Part shown: one piece after another, positions 39,039 through 47,124 of the stretch
Layout: each line of letters begins with the position of its first letter
Numbering within the stretch: the stretch's first letter is position 1
Notes under the pieces: model-generated
Told to the model about the DNA's origin: nothing
Seen by the model: only the letters and a program-made list of their open reading frames with translations
Databases searched by the model: none
NCBI RefSeq assembly: GCF_029869545.1
Contig: NZ_JARWQD010000344.1
Location: 1 to 50,678, forward strand
DNA length: 50,678 nucleotides
Reading direction: 5' to 3'
Origin: Nocardia wallacei
GTDB lineage: Bacteria; Actinomycetota; Actinomycetes; Mycobacteriales; Mycobacteriaceae
Position numbers and translations under genes: made by a program

Positions 39039-39802
39039 GCCCGGCCGACGATTACAGCAAGTACGGCAAGCGGATTCCGGTCCGCGGCGGCGTCGAGCCG
39101 CGCAGTCGCCGCGGATCGTTCGCGCGGACGTGGTGGGGCCGGTCGTTCATCGAGGCGGTGGAGCAGGTCGCCGATGCCGGTCGGCTGGCCCGCGGCCGCT
39201 CCTACGCACGGTCGGGCCAGGTCGTCACCTATGCGATCGAATCCGGTTCGGTGACGGCCGAGGTGCAGGGCAGTCAGCCGCGCCCGTTCACCTCGGTGCT
39301 GACGCTGCGCACGCTGCGCGACGAGCGGCTCGACGAGCTGATCGATCTGGTCCGCGACACCCCGGGCATGCTCGCCCAACTCGCCTCGGGCGCGCTGTCC
39401 CAGGACCTCGGCCCCTTGCTGCTGCCCACCACCGCCTCGGAACTCGACTTCGGCTGCACCTGCCCGGATTCCGGCTGGCCGTGCAAACATGTGGCCGCGG
39501 TCTGCTACATCGTCGCCGACCGCCTCGACTCGGAGCCGTCGATCATGCTCACCCTGCGCGGCCTCGACCTGGACGCGCTCATCAGCGGTGTGCAGAACGA
39601 CAGCGGCACAACGGTTTCCGATGACCTCTACGGCGCGAATATCGCGCTGCCGACGCTGCCCGAACCCGAATTCCGGCCCGCCGTCGACGATCTGGACCCG
39701 CTGCCGCTGCGCCGGGCGCTGCGCATGACCTCCGAGGACGAGCCGTTGGCCGAGGCCGGTCTGCGCGAACTGCGGGCCCTCTACCGCGCGCTCGACGGAT
39801 AG
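39035..39802 (+). CDS. SWIM zinc-finger protein (Rv2102-like), partner of HelZ
   Basis: A 255-residue protein with a SWIM zinc finger, C141-x-C143 ... C150-x-H152 in CTCPDSGWPCKHVAAVCY. The N-terminal segment YGKRIPVRGGVEPRS and FARTWWGRSFIEAVEQ is typical of these helicase-linked SWIM proteins, and RSYARSGQVV resembles the conserved YxRxGxV element. It most likely binds DNA or RNA and targets or regulates the SNF2 enzyme with which it is translationally coupled. Its last 22 bases overlap the convergent membrane-protein gene. Confidence 0.9.
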   Translation: MSPADDYSKYGKRIPVRGGVEPRSRRGSFARTWWGRSFIEAVEQVADAGRLARGRSYARSGQVVTYAIESGSVTAEVQGSQPRPFTSVLTLRTLRDERLDELIDLVRDTPGMLAQLASGALSQDLGPLLLPTTASELDFGCTCPDSGWPCKHVAAVCYIVADRLDSEPSIMLTLRGLDLDALISGVQNDSGTTVSDDLYGANIALPTLPEPEFRPAVDDLDPLPLRRALRMTSEDEPLAEAGLRELRALYRALDG

Positions 39803-40272
39803 TCCGCCGAGGGCCTGCCACCGATCAGCACCGCCGCGAAACATACGGTGCCGAGGGCCGAGAAGGCGATCACGGGCTCGGGGAAGTAGAGGATGGCGAT
39901 CCAGCAGGTGAACGCGGCCGTCGCGGTGCAGGCCCAGTTGAACGGCGACCAGCGCGCGATCAGGTGCGGGGCACCGCGCGCGGCGAGGAGCACGAGGATC
40001 GCGAACATCGCGCCCAGCATGCCCATCCCGACGCTGTAGCCGGTGTTGAGGTCGAACACCGTGACTTGCCGACCGTTCTCGAACATCGGCGTGGCGGTGT
40101 TCACCGACAGCTCGTTGACGAGTTGCTCGCCCGGGCCGTCCTCGCCGCCGAAAACGTGAATGACCAGCAGGTGTGCCAGGCCGATGACGCCGATCAGCGC
40201 GGCGCCGAGGGTATGAGCGAGGATCGGCCAGCGCGGCATGGTGATCGACGCGGAGGGGGTCGCGGTGGTCAT
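39781..40272 (-). CDS. Small membrane protein, four helices, unknown function
   Basis: A 163-residue integral membrane protein with four hydrophobic helices (about 12-33, 67-88, 100-118, 125-147). A soluble loop between the first two contains FGGEDGPGEQLVNELSVNTATPMFENGRQVTVFDLNTGYSVGMGM. This LNxGxSVGMG-like element appears in a family of uncharacterised four-helix proteins (LIC_13387-like) from many bacteria. ATG at 40272 has GGAGG six bases upstream. It is divergent from the TetR gene at 40345; the palindrome between them suggests repression by that protein. Confidence 0.78.
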   Translation of the reverse strand: MTTATPSASITMPRWPILAHTLGAALIGVIGLAHLLVIHVFGGEDGPGEQLVNELSVNTATPMFENGRQVTVFDLNTGYSVGMGMLGAMFAILVLLAARGAPHLIARWSPFNWACTATAAFTCWIAILYFPEPVIAFSALGTVCFAAVLIGGRPSADYPSSAR

Positions 40273-40311
40273 CTCGGCCTCCGAAAGAGCGGGGAGCACC
40301 GATGCTCCAGG

Positions 40312-40329
40312 ACATAACAAAAGTTATGT
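40312..40329. promoter_or_regulatory. Palindromic operator between a membrane gene and a TetR gene
   Basis: ACATAAC-AAAA-GTTATGT, seven-base perfect arms, 15 bases before the GTG of the TetR gene and 39 bases from the divergent start. It is AT-rich against a GC-rich background. Confidence 0.72.
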
Positions 40330-40344
40330 TATAGGCTGGAGGTT

Positions 40345-40872
40345 GTGGCGGGCAAGACCTCATGGCTGGAATCGGGCCTGGCGATCCTCGGGACGGCCGG
40401 GCCCACGGCCCTGACCATCGACCGGCTGGTGGCGGCCACCGGCCTGAGCACCGGGTCCTTCTATCACCACTTCCACGGCATGCAGGGCTACAAGGCGGCG
40501 CTGCTCGAATACTTCGAGTCGGAGCACACCACGCACTACATCCGGGCGGTGGCCGACGCCGAGGGGCTCGATGCCCGCGCCCGGCTGGAGCGCCTGGTGG
40601 AACTGGTGCTCGACAGCGACGAGCCCGCCAATATCGAACTCGCGATCAGCGCCTGGGCCCTGAACGAGCCGCTGGCCGCGGCGGCCAAGGAGCGGGTCGA
40701 CAAGGCGCGCTTCGAATTTCTGCGGACGCTGCTGCGCGAGGACAACCGCGCCGACGCCGATGCGCGGGCGACCGCGCGCATCCTGTACCTGCTCGTGCTC
40801 GGTTCGGCGAGTATGCGTCCGACGGTGCCTCCGCGGGAGCTGCGGGAGCTGTGTCGGCGGGTGCTGGCATGA
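40345..40872 (+). CDS. TetR-family regulator
   Basis: A 175-residue regulator with a compact helix-turn-helix: ESGLAILGTAGPTALTIDRLVAATGLSTGSFYHHFHGMQGYKAALLEYF, residues about 8-57. The remainder is a helical ligand domain with LVLDSDEPANIELAISAWALNEPLAAAAKERV, a segment common to a group of short TetR proteins; the ligand is unknown. GTG start at 40345 follows GGAGG closely. The ATG of the next gene overlaps its stop. The AT-rich palindrome at 40312-40329 is its probable operator and would also control the divergent membrane protein. Confidence 0.87.
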   Translation: MAGKTSWLESGLAILGTAGPTALTIDRLVAATGLSTGSFYHHFHGMQGYKAALLEYFESEHTTHYIRAVADAEGLDARARLERLVELVLDSDEPANIELAISAWALNEPLAAAAKERVDKARFEFLRTLLREDNRADADARATARILYLLVLGSASMRPTVPPRELRELCRRVLA

Positions 40873-41660
40873 CGCCGCGAGACGATCTCGGTGCCGAGGT
40901 GCCGGTGAAATACCCGGTCCGCCGGGTGGTTTCGCTGGTGCCGTCGCTGACCGAGGCGATCGCCGCGACGTGCCCCGAGACGCTGGTCGCGGCTACCGAA
41001 TGGTGTACGCATCCACGGGATCTGGACGTGGAGCGGGTGCGGGGGACGAAGAATCCGAATGTGCGCCGCATCGCCGAGCTGGCGCCCGATCTGGTGGTGT
41101 GTAACCAGGAGGAGAACCGGCGTATCGATGTGGACCGGTTGCGCGGGGCGGGAATTGCGGTGTGGGTCACCAGGATCCGCATGGTCGACGAGGCATTCGA
41201 ATCGATGGCACGGCTGTTCGGGATCGCACTCGGGACCGGTAGGCCGCAGTGGCTGAGCGTGGCCGAGGACGCCTGGGCCGCGCCCCCGCCGGGCCGCGTG
41301 CGCAATGCCGTGATCCCGGTGTGGCGCGACCCGTGGATGGTGGTGGGGCGCGACACCTTCACCGGCGATCTCGCGCGCAGACTCGGGCTGCGGCTGGTGC
41401 ACTCGGACCGCGTCGGTCGCTATCCGAAGGTCTCCGAGCAGGAGCTGCGCCACGGTGTGGAGCTGGCGGTGCTACCGGACGAGCCGTACGAGTTCACCGA
41501 AACCGATGGGCCCGAGGCGTTTCCGGGCATTCCGGTGGCGCTGGTGTCCGGTCGCAGCCTCACCTGGTACGGACCGTCGCTGGTCACCGCGCGCGGCGAA
41601 CTCGCCGATCAGCTGGCGCGGTCCTTCGCTGCCGGAACCGGCGCCCGTTCGAAGGAATAG
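40869..41660 (+). CDS. Cytosolic helical-backbone metal-receptor protein (BtuF-like)
   Basis: A 263-residue protein of the class III substrate-binding fold used by cobalamin and siderophore receptors: VVSLVPSLTEAIAATCPETLVAATEWCTHP, the segment GTKNPNVRRIAELAPDLVVCNQEENRRIDVDRLRGAGI and VWRDPWMVVGRDTFTGDLARRLGL. No signal peptide or lipobox is present, so it stays in the cytosol and is not a normal ABC receptor; related actinobacterial proteins are of unknown use, perhaps cobalamin or heme handling. Overlaps the TetR stop by four bases. Its final 52 bases overlap the convergent monooxygenase gene. Confidence 0.84.
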   Translation: MTPRDDLGAEVPVKYPVRRVVSLVPSLTEAIAATCPETLVAATEWCTHPRDLDVERVRGTKNPNVRRIAELAPDLVVCNQEENRRIDVDRLRGAGIAVWVTRIRMVDEAFESMARLFGIALGTGRPQWLSVAEDAWAAPPPGRVRNAVIPVWRDPWMVVGRDTFTGDLARRLGLRLVHSDRVGRYPKVSEQELRHGVELAVLPDEPYEFTETDGPEAFPGIPVALVSGRSLTWYGPSLVTARGELADQLARSFAAGTGARSKE

Positions 41661-43126
41661 TCCCCGAGATCGAAATGCCCGGCGCGCCAGGCGGCTTCGG
41701 CGGTGCTCATGGGCTTCAGCGGCACGTCACCGTGCTGATCGAAGTAGTAGCTGTTGGCCAGCGTGCAGCTGTCCTGCCAGAACACCTGCCCGCCACGGCG
41801 ATTCAGCATCTCCCGGAAGAACCGCTCGTTGGCGGCGCGCGTCACCTCCACGCGCGCGGACTTCGTGCGGCGGGCGTGGCGCAGCAGCCGCAGGATGTGC
41901 CGGGTCTGCATCTCGATCAGCGTGAAGTACGACGCCCCGTTGTAGCCGTAGGGCCCGATGATGGAGAAGAAGTTCGGGAAGCCGGGCACGCTCACGCCCT
42001 CGTAGGCCTGCAGGCGGTTCTCGTCCCACCACTTCTCCAGGTCCAGTCCGTCGACGCCGCGCAGCCCGAACGTCGGCATATTGCCCGACTCCATCACCTT
42101 GAACCCGGTGGCCAGGATCAGCACGTCCGCCGGGTGTTCGGTGCCGGTGCGGGTGCGCACCCCGGTGGGAGTGATCTCGGCGATGGGGTCGGTCTCGAGC
42201 ACGACGTTGTCGCGGTTGAACGTCGCGAGATAGTCGTTGGAGAACCCGGGACGCTTGCAGCCCAGCGCATACCGGGGCGTGAGCTTGTCGCGGACCACAG
42301 GATCGTGCACCTGCTTGCGCAGATGCGCCAGCCCGGTGCGTTCGCCGAACTTGGCCAGCGGCAGCGTCGTGTAATAGTGCGCCGACAGCGGGAACGTCAG
42401 CTCCACGAACGCCTGGCTGGCCAGGCGGGACAGCGCCTGTCCGCCGGGCAGGTGGCGCATCGCCCACCGCACCGGACCAGGCAGCGTCGTATCCGGTCGC
42501 GGCAGGCACCAGATGGGCGTGCGCTGGAACACCACCAGCTGTTCGACGTCCGGCGCGATCGTCGGAATCACCTGCACCGCCGAGGCTCCCGTGCCGATGA
42601 TCGCCACCCGCTTGCCGCGTAGGTCCTGGGAGTGATCCCAGCGCGAGGTGTGCATGGTGAGACCGGCGAACGATTCGACACCGGGGATCTCGGGCAGTTT
42701 CGGGCGGGTGAGGACGCCCGTGGCCGCGATGACGTATCGCGCCGTGAGTTCGTCGCCGTCGGCGGTGCGCAGCCGCCACCTGCTGTGCCCGGCGTCGAAC
42801 TCCGCATCGGAGATGGTGGTGCGGAATCGGATTCGCGGCCGCAGCCCGTACTTGTCGGCGCAGCGTTCGGCGTAGGCCTTCAGCTCCCCGCCCGGGGCGT
42901 AGATCCGCGACCAGTCCGCGCTCTGCTCGAACGAGTACTGGTAGCTGAACGACGGAATGTCCACCGCGATACCGGGATAGGTGTTCCAGTGCCAGGTGCC
43001 GCCGACGCCGTCGGCATCGTCGACGATCAGGAAATCGTCGAAGCCGTTCTCCCGCAGCTTGATCGCCGCGCCGATGCCGGAGAACCCGGCGCCGACGATG
43101 ATCACCTCGTGCTGCGTATCGCTCAT
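41609..43126 (-). CDS. FAD-dependent monooxygenase, Baeyer-Villiger type
   Basis: A 505-residue class B flavoprotein monooxygenase. It has the FAD Rossmann motif VGAGFSGIGAAIKL (about 10-23), GGTWHWNTYPGIAVD, the Baeyer-Villiger fingerprint F-x-G-x-x-x-H-x-x-x-W-D as FAGLTMHTSRWD, the NADPH Rossmann motif IIGTGASAVQVIPTIA, QRTPIWCLPRPD and the late ATGFKV. Substrate unknown; enzymes such as MymA and EtaA in mycobacteria, which oxidise ketones and activate thioamide drugs, belong to this group. Start ATG at 43126, overlapping the previous stop. Last gene of a four-gene operon. Confidence 0.9.
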   Translation of the reverse strand: MSDTQHEVIIVGAGFSGIGAAIKLRENGFDDFLIVDDADGVGGTWHWNTYPGIAVDIPSFSYQYSFEQSADWSRIYAPGGELKAYAERCADKYGLRPRIRFRTTISDAEFDAGHSRWRLRTADGDELTARYVIAATGVLTRPKLPEIPGVESFAGLTMHTSRWDHSQDLRGKRVAIIGTGASAVQVIPTIAPDVEQLVVFQRTPIWCLPRPDTTLPGPVRWAMRHLPGGQALSRLASQAFVELTFPLSAHYYTTLPLAKFGERTGLAHLRKQVHDPVVRDKLTPRYALGCKRPGFSNDYLATFNRDNVVLETDPIAEITPTGVRTRTGTEHPADVLILATGFKVMESGNMPTFGLRGVDGLDLEKWWDENRLQAYEGVSVPGFPNFFSIIGPYGYNGASYFTLIEMQTRHILRLLRHARRTKSARVEVTRAANERFFREMLNRRGGQVFWQDSCTLANSYYFDQHGDVPLKPMSTAEAAWRAGHFDLGDYSFERAPVPAAKDRAS

Positions 43127-43626
43127 GGCTCCTCCTGCGCGAAGATGATGCAGTCGACCCGATGCTCGATGCCGTCCACGGTACGGATCCCCAGCGGCGC
43201 CAGGCGCGCGATCGGCCAGGTCACCAGCTTGCAGTTGGGTCGCTGCAGGGCCTGGTAATAGTGATTGTGCAGCCGAACCCGCGCGGGTGCGTCGGGTGTC
43301 AGCTGGCGGCGCACCCACGAATCGCGCACCTGCAGGCGCAGATTCGCCCGGGCGGCCCAGCGGGCGACGCGCGCGGGCAGCAGCCGCGTCACCTCCGCGA
43401 GCGGCGGCCGCGGCAGCACCCACACCGGATCTCGCTGGAATACGGTCACCTTCCGGGCCTCGGCGGCCACCGCCGGGAGCACCCGCGCCACCGCCGCGCC
43501 GTCGCCGAGCACGGCCACCCGGCGACCGTGCAGGCCGACGCGGTAATCCCAGCGCGCACAGTGGATTCGCTGCCCGGTGTACTCGTCGCCGCCCCGCTGA
43601 TCGAATGCCCGTGCCGGACCGGTCAT
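43123..43626 (-). CDS. Truncated, half-length monooxygenase-like protein
   Basis: A 167-residue protein equal to the middle of a class B monooxygenase, lacking the N-terminal FAD domain and the C-terminal domain. It keeps a variant of the Baeyer-Villiger fingerprint (YTGQRIHCARWD, Tyr in place of Phe), the NADP loop VAVLGDGAAVARVLPAV, TVFQRDPVWVLPRP and LHNHYYQALQRPNCKLVTWPIARL. Start and stop overlap the neighbouring genes by ATGA on both sides, so it is a regular operon member and not an obvious sequencing frameshift. It may be a decayed paralogue or a partner chain of the full-length enzyme. Confidence 0.78.
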   Translation of the reverse strand: MTGPARAFDQRGGDEYTGQRIHCARWDYRVGLHGRRVAVLGDGAAVARVLPAVAAEARKVTVFQRDPVWVLPRPPLAEVTRLLPARVARWAARANLRLQVRDSWVRRQLTPDAPARVRLHNHYYQALQRPNCKLVTWPIARLAPLGIRTVDGIEHRVDCIIFAQEEP

Positions 43627-44546
43627 TTCGCCACCGGTTCGTAGGTGAGCTCCTTCGACCAGGACGGCGGCCGCCCCAGCACCCGCACGGGGAAGCGGTC
43701 GATTCCGGCATTGAGGGCATCGACGGCCAGCTGTATCGGCTGGATCCGGTTGATCGTCGCCATCGCGTGATAGCGGACCACGTGATAGAGCGGCACCCGC
43801 CGGATGTTCGGACTGCGCTCGCCCACGGTCTCATAGCGCCGCACGGCATTCCACAGCTTCTGCTCGTCCAGCCCGAGCGCCACGATATTGGCCGCCATCC
43901 GCGACAGCAGCGGCGCGTACAGCAGCGCACCCAGCACGAACGACGGGCGCGCGGCGAAGCCCGCGGTCTCGATCAGCAGCCGCCGCATCGGGCCCGCGCC
44001 GAGCTGTTCGAGCACCTGGAAGCCGACCGCCAGATGCCGGGACTCGTCGCTGTTGATATGCCGGAAAACCTCGTGGCACAGCGGATCTCGGACCTCGTCG
44101 AGCAGGAACTTGACCAGGGCGCCGTCCAGCGCGGTCTCCAGCGAGGGGATCACCGTGCCCAGCACCGGCAGGGACAGATCGTCGGAATAGCGCTCCAGCC
44201 ACTCGATGACGAGGCGAATATTGGGGTTGGGCACCGGCATCCGGTCGCCGTCGAGCATGCCCCAGCGGCGCATCAGCGCCAGTTCCGCATTGGCGTGCTT
44301 CTGCTCCTCGGCGTGGAAGTAGCGGTAGATCTCCTTCAGCGCCCCGTCCGGCGCCTTGCGGGTCAGCGCCGCGAAGCCGCGCGCGCCGACGTGCTCGATC
44401 CACACCAGGTCCGCCATGAAAGCGGCCAGCCGCGGCCGCTGCTCCGCGGTGATCAGGTCGGCTCCCGGTGCGTCCCAGTCGATATCGGCCAGTGCCCACT
44501 GCCGGTCCTTGATCGTCTCCAGCATGTCCGGATATGCGAACGCCAT
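43623..44546 (-). CDS. Di-iron ferritin-like protein (putative oxygenase)
   Basis: A 307-residue helical protein with two metal-binding helix motifs, HAEEQKHANAELALM (E-x-x-H) and NSDESRHLAVGFQVLEQL (E-x-x-H), plus an earlier glutamate in WIEHVGARGF, the pattern of di-iron carboxylate proteins of the ferritin-like superfamily. The rest has two hydrophobic stretches (about 195-225). No closer named enzyme is recognised. Placed between a short-chain dehydrogenase and two monooxygenase genes, it may hydroxylate or desaturate the same substrate. ATG at 44546 has GAGGAGG nearby. Confidence 0.76.
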   Translation of the reverse strand: MAFAYPDMLETIKDRQWALADIDWDAPGADLITAEQRPRLAAFMADLVWIEHVGARGFAALTRKAPDGALKEIYRYFHAEEQKHANAELALMRRWGMLDGDRMPVPNPNIRLVIEWLERYSDDLSLPVLGTVIPSLETALDGALVKFLLDEVRDPLCHEVFRHINSDESRHLAVGFQVLEQLGAGPMRRLLIETAGFAARPSFVLGALLYAPLLSRMAANIVALGLDEQKLWNAVRRYETVGERSPNIRRVPLYHVVRYHAMATINRIQPIQLAVDALNAGIDRFPVRVLGRPPSWSKELTYEPVAK

Positions 44547-44568
44547 TGTTCGACCTCCTCGAAATGAG

Positions 44569-45405
44569 CTAGCGCATCAGCCGTTCCAGCAGCCCGGCGG
44601 CGCGCGTGTAGGGGACCGGCAGCAACCGCTTGGACTGCCAGATGAGCTTGGCCTCGACCTGCGGGACCACATACAGCTGGCCGCGGTCGACCGCGTCGAG
44701 GGTGGTGCGGGCGATCGAGCCGGGGGAGCGGCCGGTCCAGCGCAGCATGGCGTCGCCCAGCTGCGCGACGGTCGGGTCCTCGAACGAAACGTCCTGCAGG
44801 ATATTGGTTCTCACCGCGGTCGGGCACAGGGCGGTCACGGTGACGCCGCTGCCCGCCAGCTCCGCGGCGAGCGTCTCCGACAGCGCCAGCACCCCGGCCT
44901 TGCTCACGTTGTAGGCGGCCATGCGAGGCGCGGAGCCGAAGGCGGCGGCCGAGGCGGTGTTCACGATGGCGCCGTGGCCGGCCGCGCGCAGGCGCGGGGC
45001 GAAGGTGTGGCAGCCGTGGATGACGCCCCACAGGTTGACGTCGAGGACCTGATGCCATTCCGACAGCGGTACCTGCCCGACAAGCGCTCCGCCGCGGCCG
45101 ATTCCGGCATTGTTGATCACGATATCGGCCGGTTTGCCGAACCACTGCTCGGCGGCGTCGGCGAGGGCGACGACCTGGTCGGCCCGGCCCACATCGCACA
45201 CGACGTCGAACGCCTTTCCGCCTGCGCTGCCGATGATCTCGACGGTCTCGCGTGCGCGGTCGGCGTCGATGTCGGCGCAGACCACGCGCCCGCCGCGGCG
45301 GCTCAGCTCCACCGCGAAGGCGCGCCCGATGCCGCTGCCGGCGCCGGTGACCACCGCGTCCGCCTGCTGGGTGCGGCGAGTGCCGCCGAAGGGATTCAGC
45401 CTCAT
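44569..45405 (-). CDS. SDR-family oxidoreductase (SadH-like)
   Basis: A 278-residue short-chain dehydrogenase with TGAGSGIG (about 20-27), CADIDADRA after the second strand (Asp suggests NAD(H)), INNAGIGRGG, the catalytic Ser in VNTASAAAFGSAP, Y-x-x-x-K in AYNVSKAGV and PTAVRTNIL. It resembles the SadH/Rv3085 group of mycobacteria, where such a gene lies in the mymA operon next to a Baeyer-Villiger monooxygenase, as here. First gene of the four-gene oxidative operon, divergent from a TetR gene, with GGGAG before the ATG. Confidence 0.89.
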   Translation of the reverse strand: MRLNPFGGTRRTQQADAVVTGAGSGIGRAFAVELSRRGGRVVCADIDADRARETVEIIGSAGGKAFDVVCDVGRADQVVALADAAEQWFGKPADIVINNAGIGRGGALVGQVPLSEWHQVLDVNLWGVIHGCHTFAPRLRAAGHGAIVNTASAAAFGSAPRMAAYNVSKAGVLALSETLAAELAGSGVTVTALCPTAVRTNILQDVSFEDPTVAQLGDAMLRWTGRSPGSIARTTLDAVDRGQLYVVPQVEAKLIWQSKRLLPVPYTRAAGLLERLMR

Positions 45406-45450
45406 GAGAACTCCCGTAGCCGTCTCGGCAGGCCCGGCCCCGGAAGGCAA

Positions 45451-45489
45451 TTGGTGTCGCATGCCACCATTGGCCGCGCCTGCCACCAA
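45451..45489. promoter_or_regulatory. Repeated CACCA elements between SDR and TetR genes
   Basis: TGGTG-N8-CACCA (45452-45469) is an inverted repeat; a further TGCCACCA (45481-45488 region) lies about 20 bases on, a direct repeat of the second arm. All lie in the 105-base divergent space. Likely binding sites for the TetR protein encoded at 45511. Confidence 0.48.
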
Positions 45490-45510
45490 TTAGGCGCCCG
45501 AAGGGGCAGA

Positions 45511-46197
45511 ATGTCAACTATGCGCGCACCATCGGAATCGAATCGGGCTGCCGCGTCGGACCGGGCGGCGACCCGCACGTGGGGAGGGCGAACGCCCGAA
45601 CAGCGCCGCGCCGAGCGCCGCGCCCGGCTGATCGAGGCGGCGCTCGAGATCTGGGTGGACCACGGCTGGGCCGCGGTCACCATGCGCGGCGTCTGCAGCC
45701 GAGCCTCGCTCAACGACCGCTACTTCTATGAGCATTTCGCCGATCGGGACGAGTTGCTGGGGGTGGCGTGGGACGAGGTCTGCCTGGAGGTGTTCGGCGA
45801 GCTGTCGGCCGTGGTGGCCGAAAACCTCGAGCGCGCACCGCTGGACATCCTGCGCGAGGCGATTTCGCGGGCCGTGGAGCTGCAGTCGGGCGGGCACGCG
45901 CGCATCCTGCTCGCCGAGCATGCCGGGAGCGCGGTGCTGGAGGAGCGCCGCTCCAAGATGCTGACCGACGCCACCGACCTGCTCATCGCCGCGGCCCGCC
46001 CCTACCTGCGGCCCGGCGTGGACGAAACCTCGTTCCGCATGAGCACCCTCATGGGCATCGGCGGCTTCGTCGAGTTGCTCGCGGCCTGGCGCGCGGGCGC
46101 CCTCGACGTGGACGCAGGCCGCATCATCGACCACACCAGCTCCCACGCCGCCCTCCTCTCCGCCCAGTACCTCCCCGCCGAGGTGATCGAGGGCTGA
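45511..46197 (+). CDS. TetR-family regulator of the oxidative operon
   Basis: A 228-residue regulator divergent from the SDR operon. After a 25-residue hydrophilic head comes the helix-turn-helix RRARLIEAALEIWVDHGWAAVTMRGVCSRASLNDRYFYEHFADRDELLGVAWDEV; the NDRYFYEHF recognition end is a known variant in mycobacterial and nocardial regulators. The C-terminal part is a helical ligand domain. The ATG at 45511 has AAGGGG five bases upstream; ATG at 45520 is possible. Repression of the neighbouring operon is the natural reading of the geometry. Confidence 0.87.
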   Translation: MSTMRAPSESNRAAASDRAATRTWGGRTPEQRRAERRARLIEAALEIWVDHGWAAVTMRGVCSRASLNDRYFYEHFADRDELLGVAWDEVCLEVFGELSAVVAENLERAPLDILREAISRAVELQSGGHARILLAEHAGSAVLEERRSKMLTDATDLLIAAARPYLRPGVDETSFRMSTLMGIGGFVELLAAWRAGALDVDAGRIIDHTSSHAALLSAQYLPAEVIEG

Positions 46198-46202
46198 AGC
46201 GC

Positions 46203-47006
46203 CTACCCGCGGTCGGCCATCGCGCGCAGTGCCGCGGTGGTGAATTCGTCCAGGGGATAGAACAATTCGATGGCCAGTTCGGAGAGGGTGACGTCGGCGG
46301 GGGCGCCGAAGGTGGCCATGGTGCTGAACATGGACAGTTCGCCCATCGGGGTGCGGATGCGGAGGGGGACCTGGAACGGGCTCGACTGGGGGACTTCGGA
46401 TTCCGTGTCGCCGGAGCGGGCCGGGTAGGCGCTCACCTCGTCGTAGAGATGTTGTAACCGCGGGTCGCCGTTCGCGTTGACCTGGCGAACCAGGCGCTCC
46501 AGGAACAGGTTTCGCACCTGCTGCGGGTTGGCGAGATGGGACAGCAATCCCTCGGGATGCAATACCAGGCGGTAGACGTTCGCCTCCGGATCCCGCAGGT
46601 GGTCCGGGATGCCGTTCATCAGCACGCCCATGGCGCGATTTCCGGTGACCAGGTTCCAGTATCGGTCCACGACCACCGCCGGATAGGGTTCGTGCGCGGC
46701 GAGCATGGTGTCCAGGGCCCGGCGCACCGACTCCAGCCGCGCGTCGCCGAGGCTGCTCTCGCGATACTCCGGCGCGTAACCGGCGGCGAGGAGCAGCGTA
46801 TTGCGTTCGCGCAGTGGCACATCCAGCGTTTCGGACAGGCGCAGCACCATCTCGCGGCTGGGCCGGGAGCGTCCCGTCTCGACGTAGGACACGTGCCGGG
46901 CCGAGGTATCGGCGGCCAGCGCCAGATCCAGCTGGCTCAACCGGCGCCGCTGCCGCCACTGCCGCAGCAGGGCACCCACCTGGGCGGGCGCGGCGGTCGT
47001 GGTCAT
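46203..47006 (-). CDS. MmyB-type XRE regulator
   Basis: A 267-residue regulator with an N-terminal XRE helix-turn-helix, LLRQWRQRRRLSQLDLALAADTSARHVSYVETGRSRPSREMVLRL (about 13-57), and a C-terminal MmyB-like PAS-related ligand domain: LLAAGYAPEYRESSLGD, AVVVDRYWNLVTGNRAMGVLMNGIPDHLRDPEANVYRLVLHPEG and ELFYPLDEFTTAALRA. Members in Streptomyces bind fatty-acid-like ligands in crystal structures of MltR-type proteins. ATG at 47006. Divergent from a small membrane protein; a palindrome at 47039-47049 lies between. Confidence 0.9.
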   Translation of the reverse strand: MTTTAAPAQVGALLRQWRQRRRLSQLDLALAADTSARHVSYVETGRSRPSREMVLRLSETLDVPLRERNTLLLAAGYAPEYRESSLGDARLESVRRALDTMLAAHEPYPAVVVDRYWNLVTGNRAMGVLMNGIPDHLRDPEANVYRLVLHPEGLLSHLANPQQVRNLFLERLVRQVNANGDPRLQHLYDEVSAYPARSGDTESEVPQSSPFQVPLRIRTPMGELSMFSTMATFGAPADVTLSELAIELFYPLDEFTTAALRAMADRG

Positions 47007-47038
47007 TCGCGCAGCATAACCGGGCCACCCGTGCCATG

Positions 47039-47049
47039 ACCTCGGAGGT
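47039..47049. promoter_or_regulatory. Palindrome ACCTCGGAGGT between regulator and membrane gene
   Basis: An 11-base perfect palindrome, extended imperfectly to TGACCTCGGAGGTTA, 33 bases before the regulator start codon. Probable operator of the MmyB-type regulator. Confidence 0.55.
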
Positions 47050-47124
47050 TATTGAGGATCACCACCGCGCCCGGCAACCTCGACACCGTGACCGAGGAGG
47101 TCGCCCGGCCCGAAGGAGAGAACC

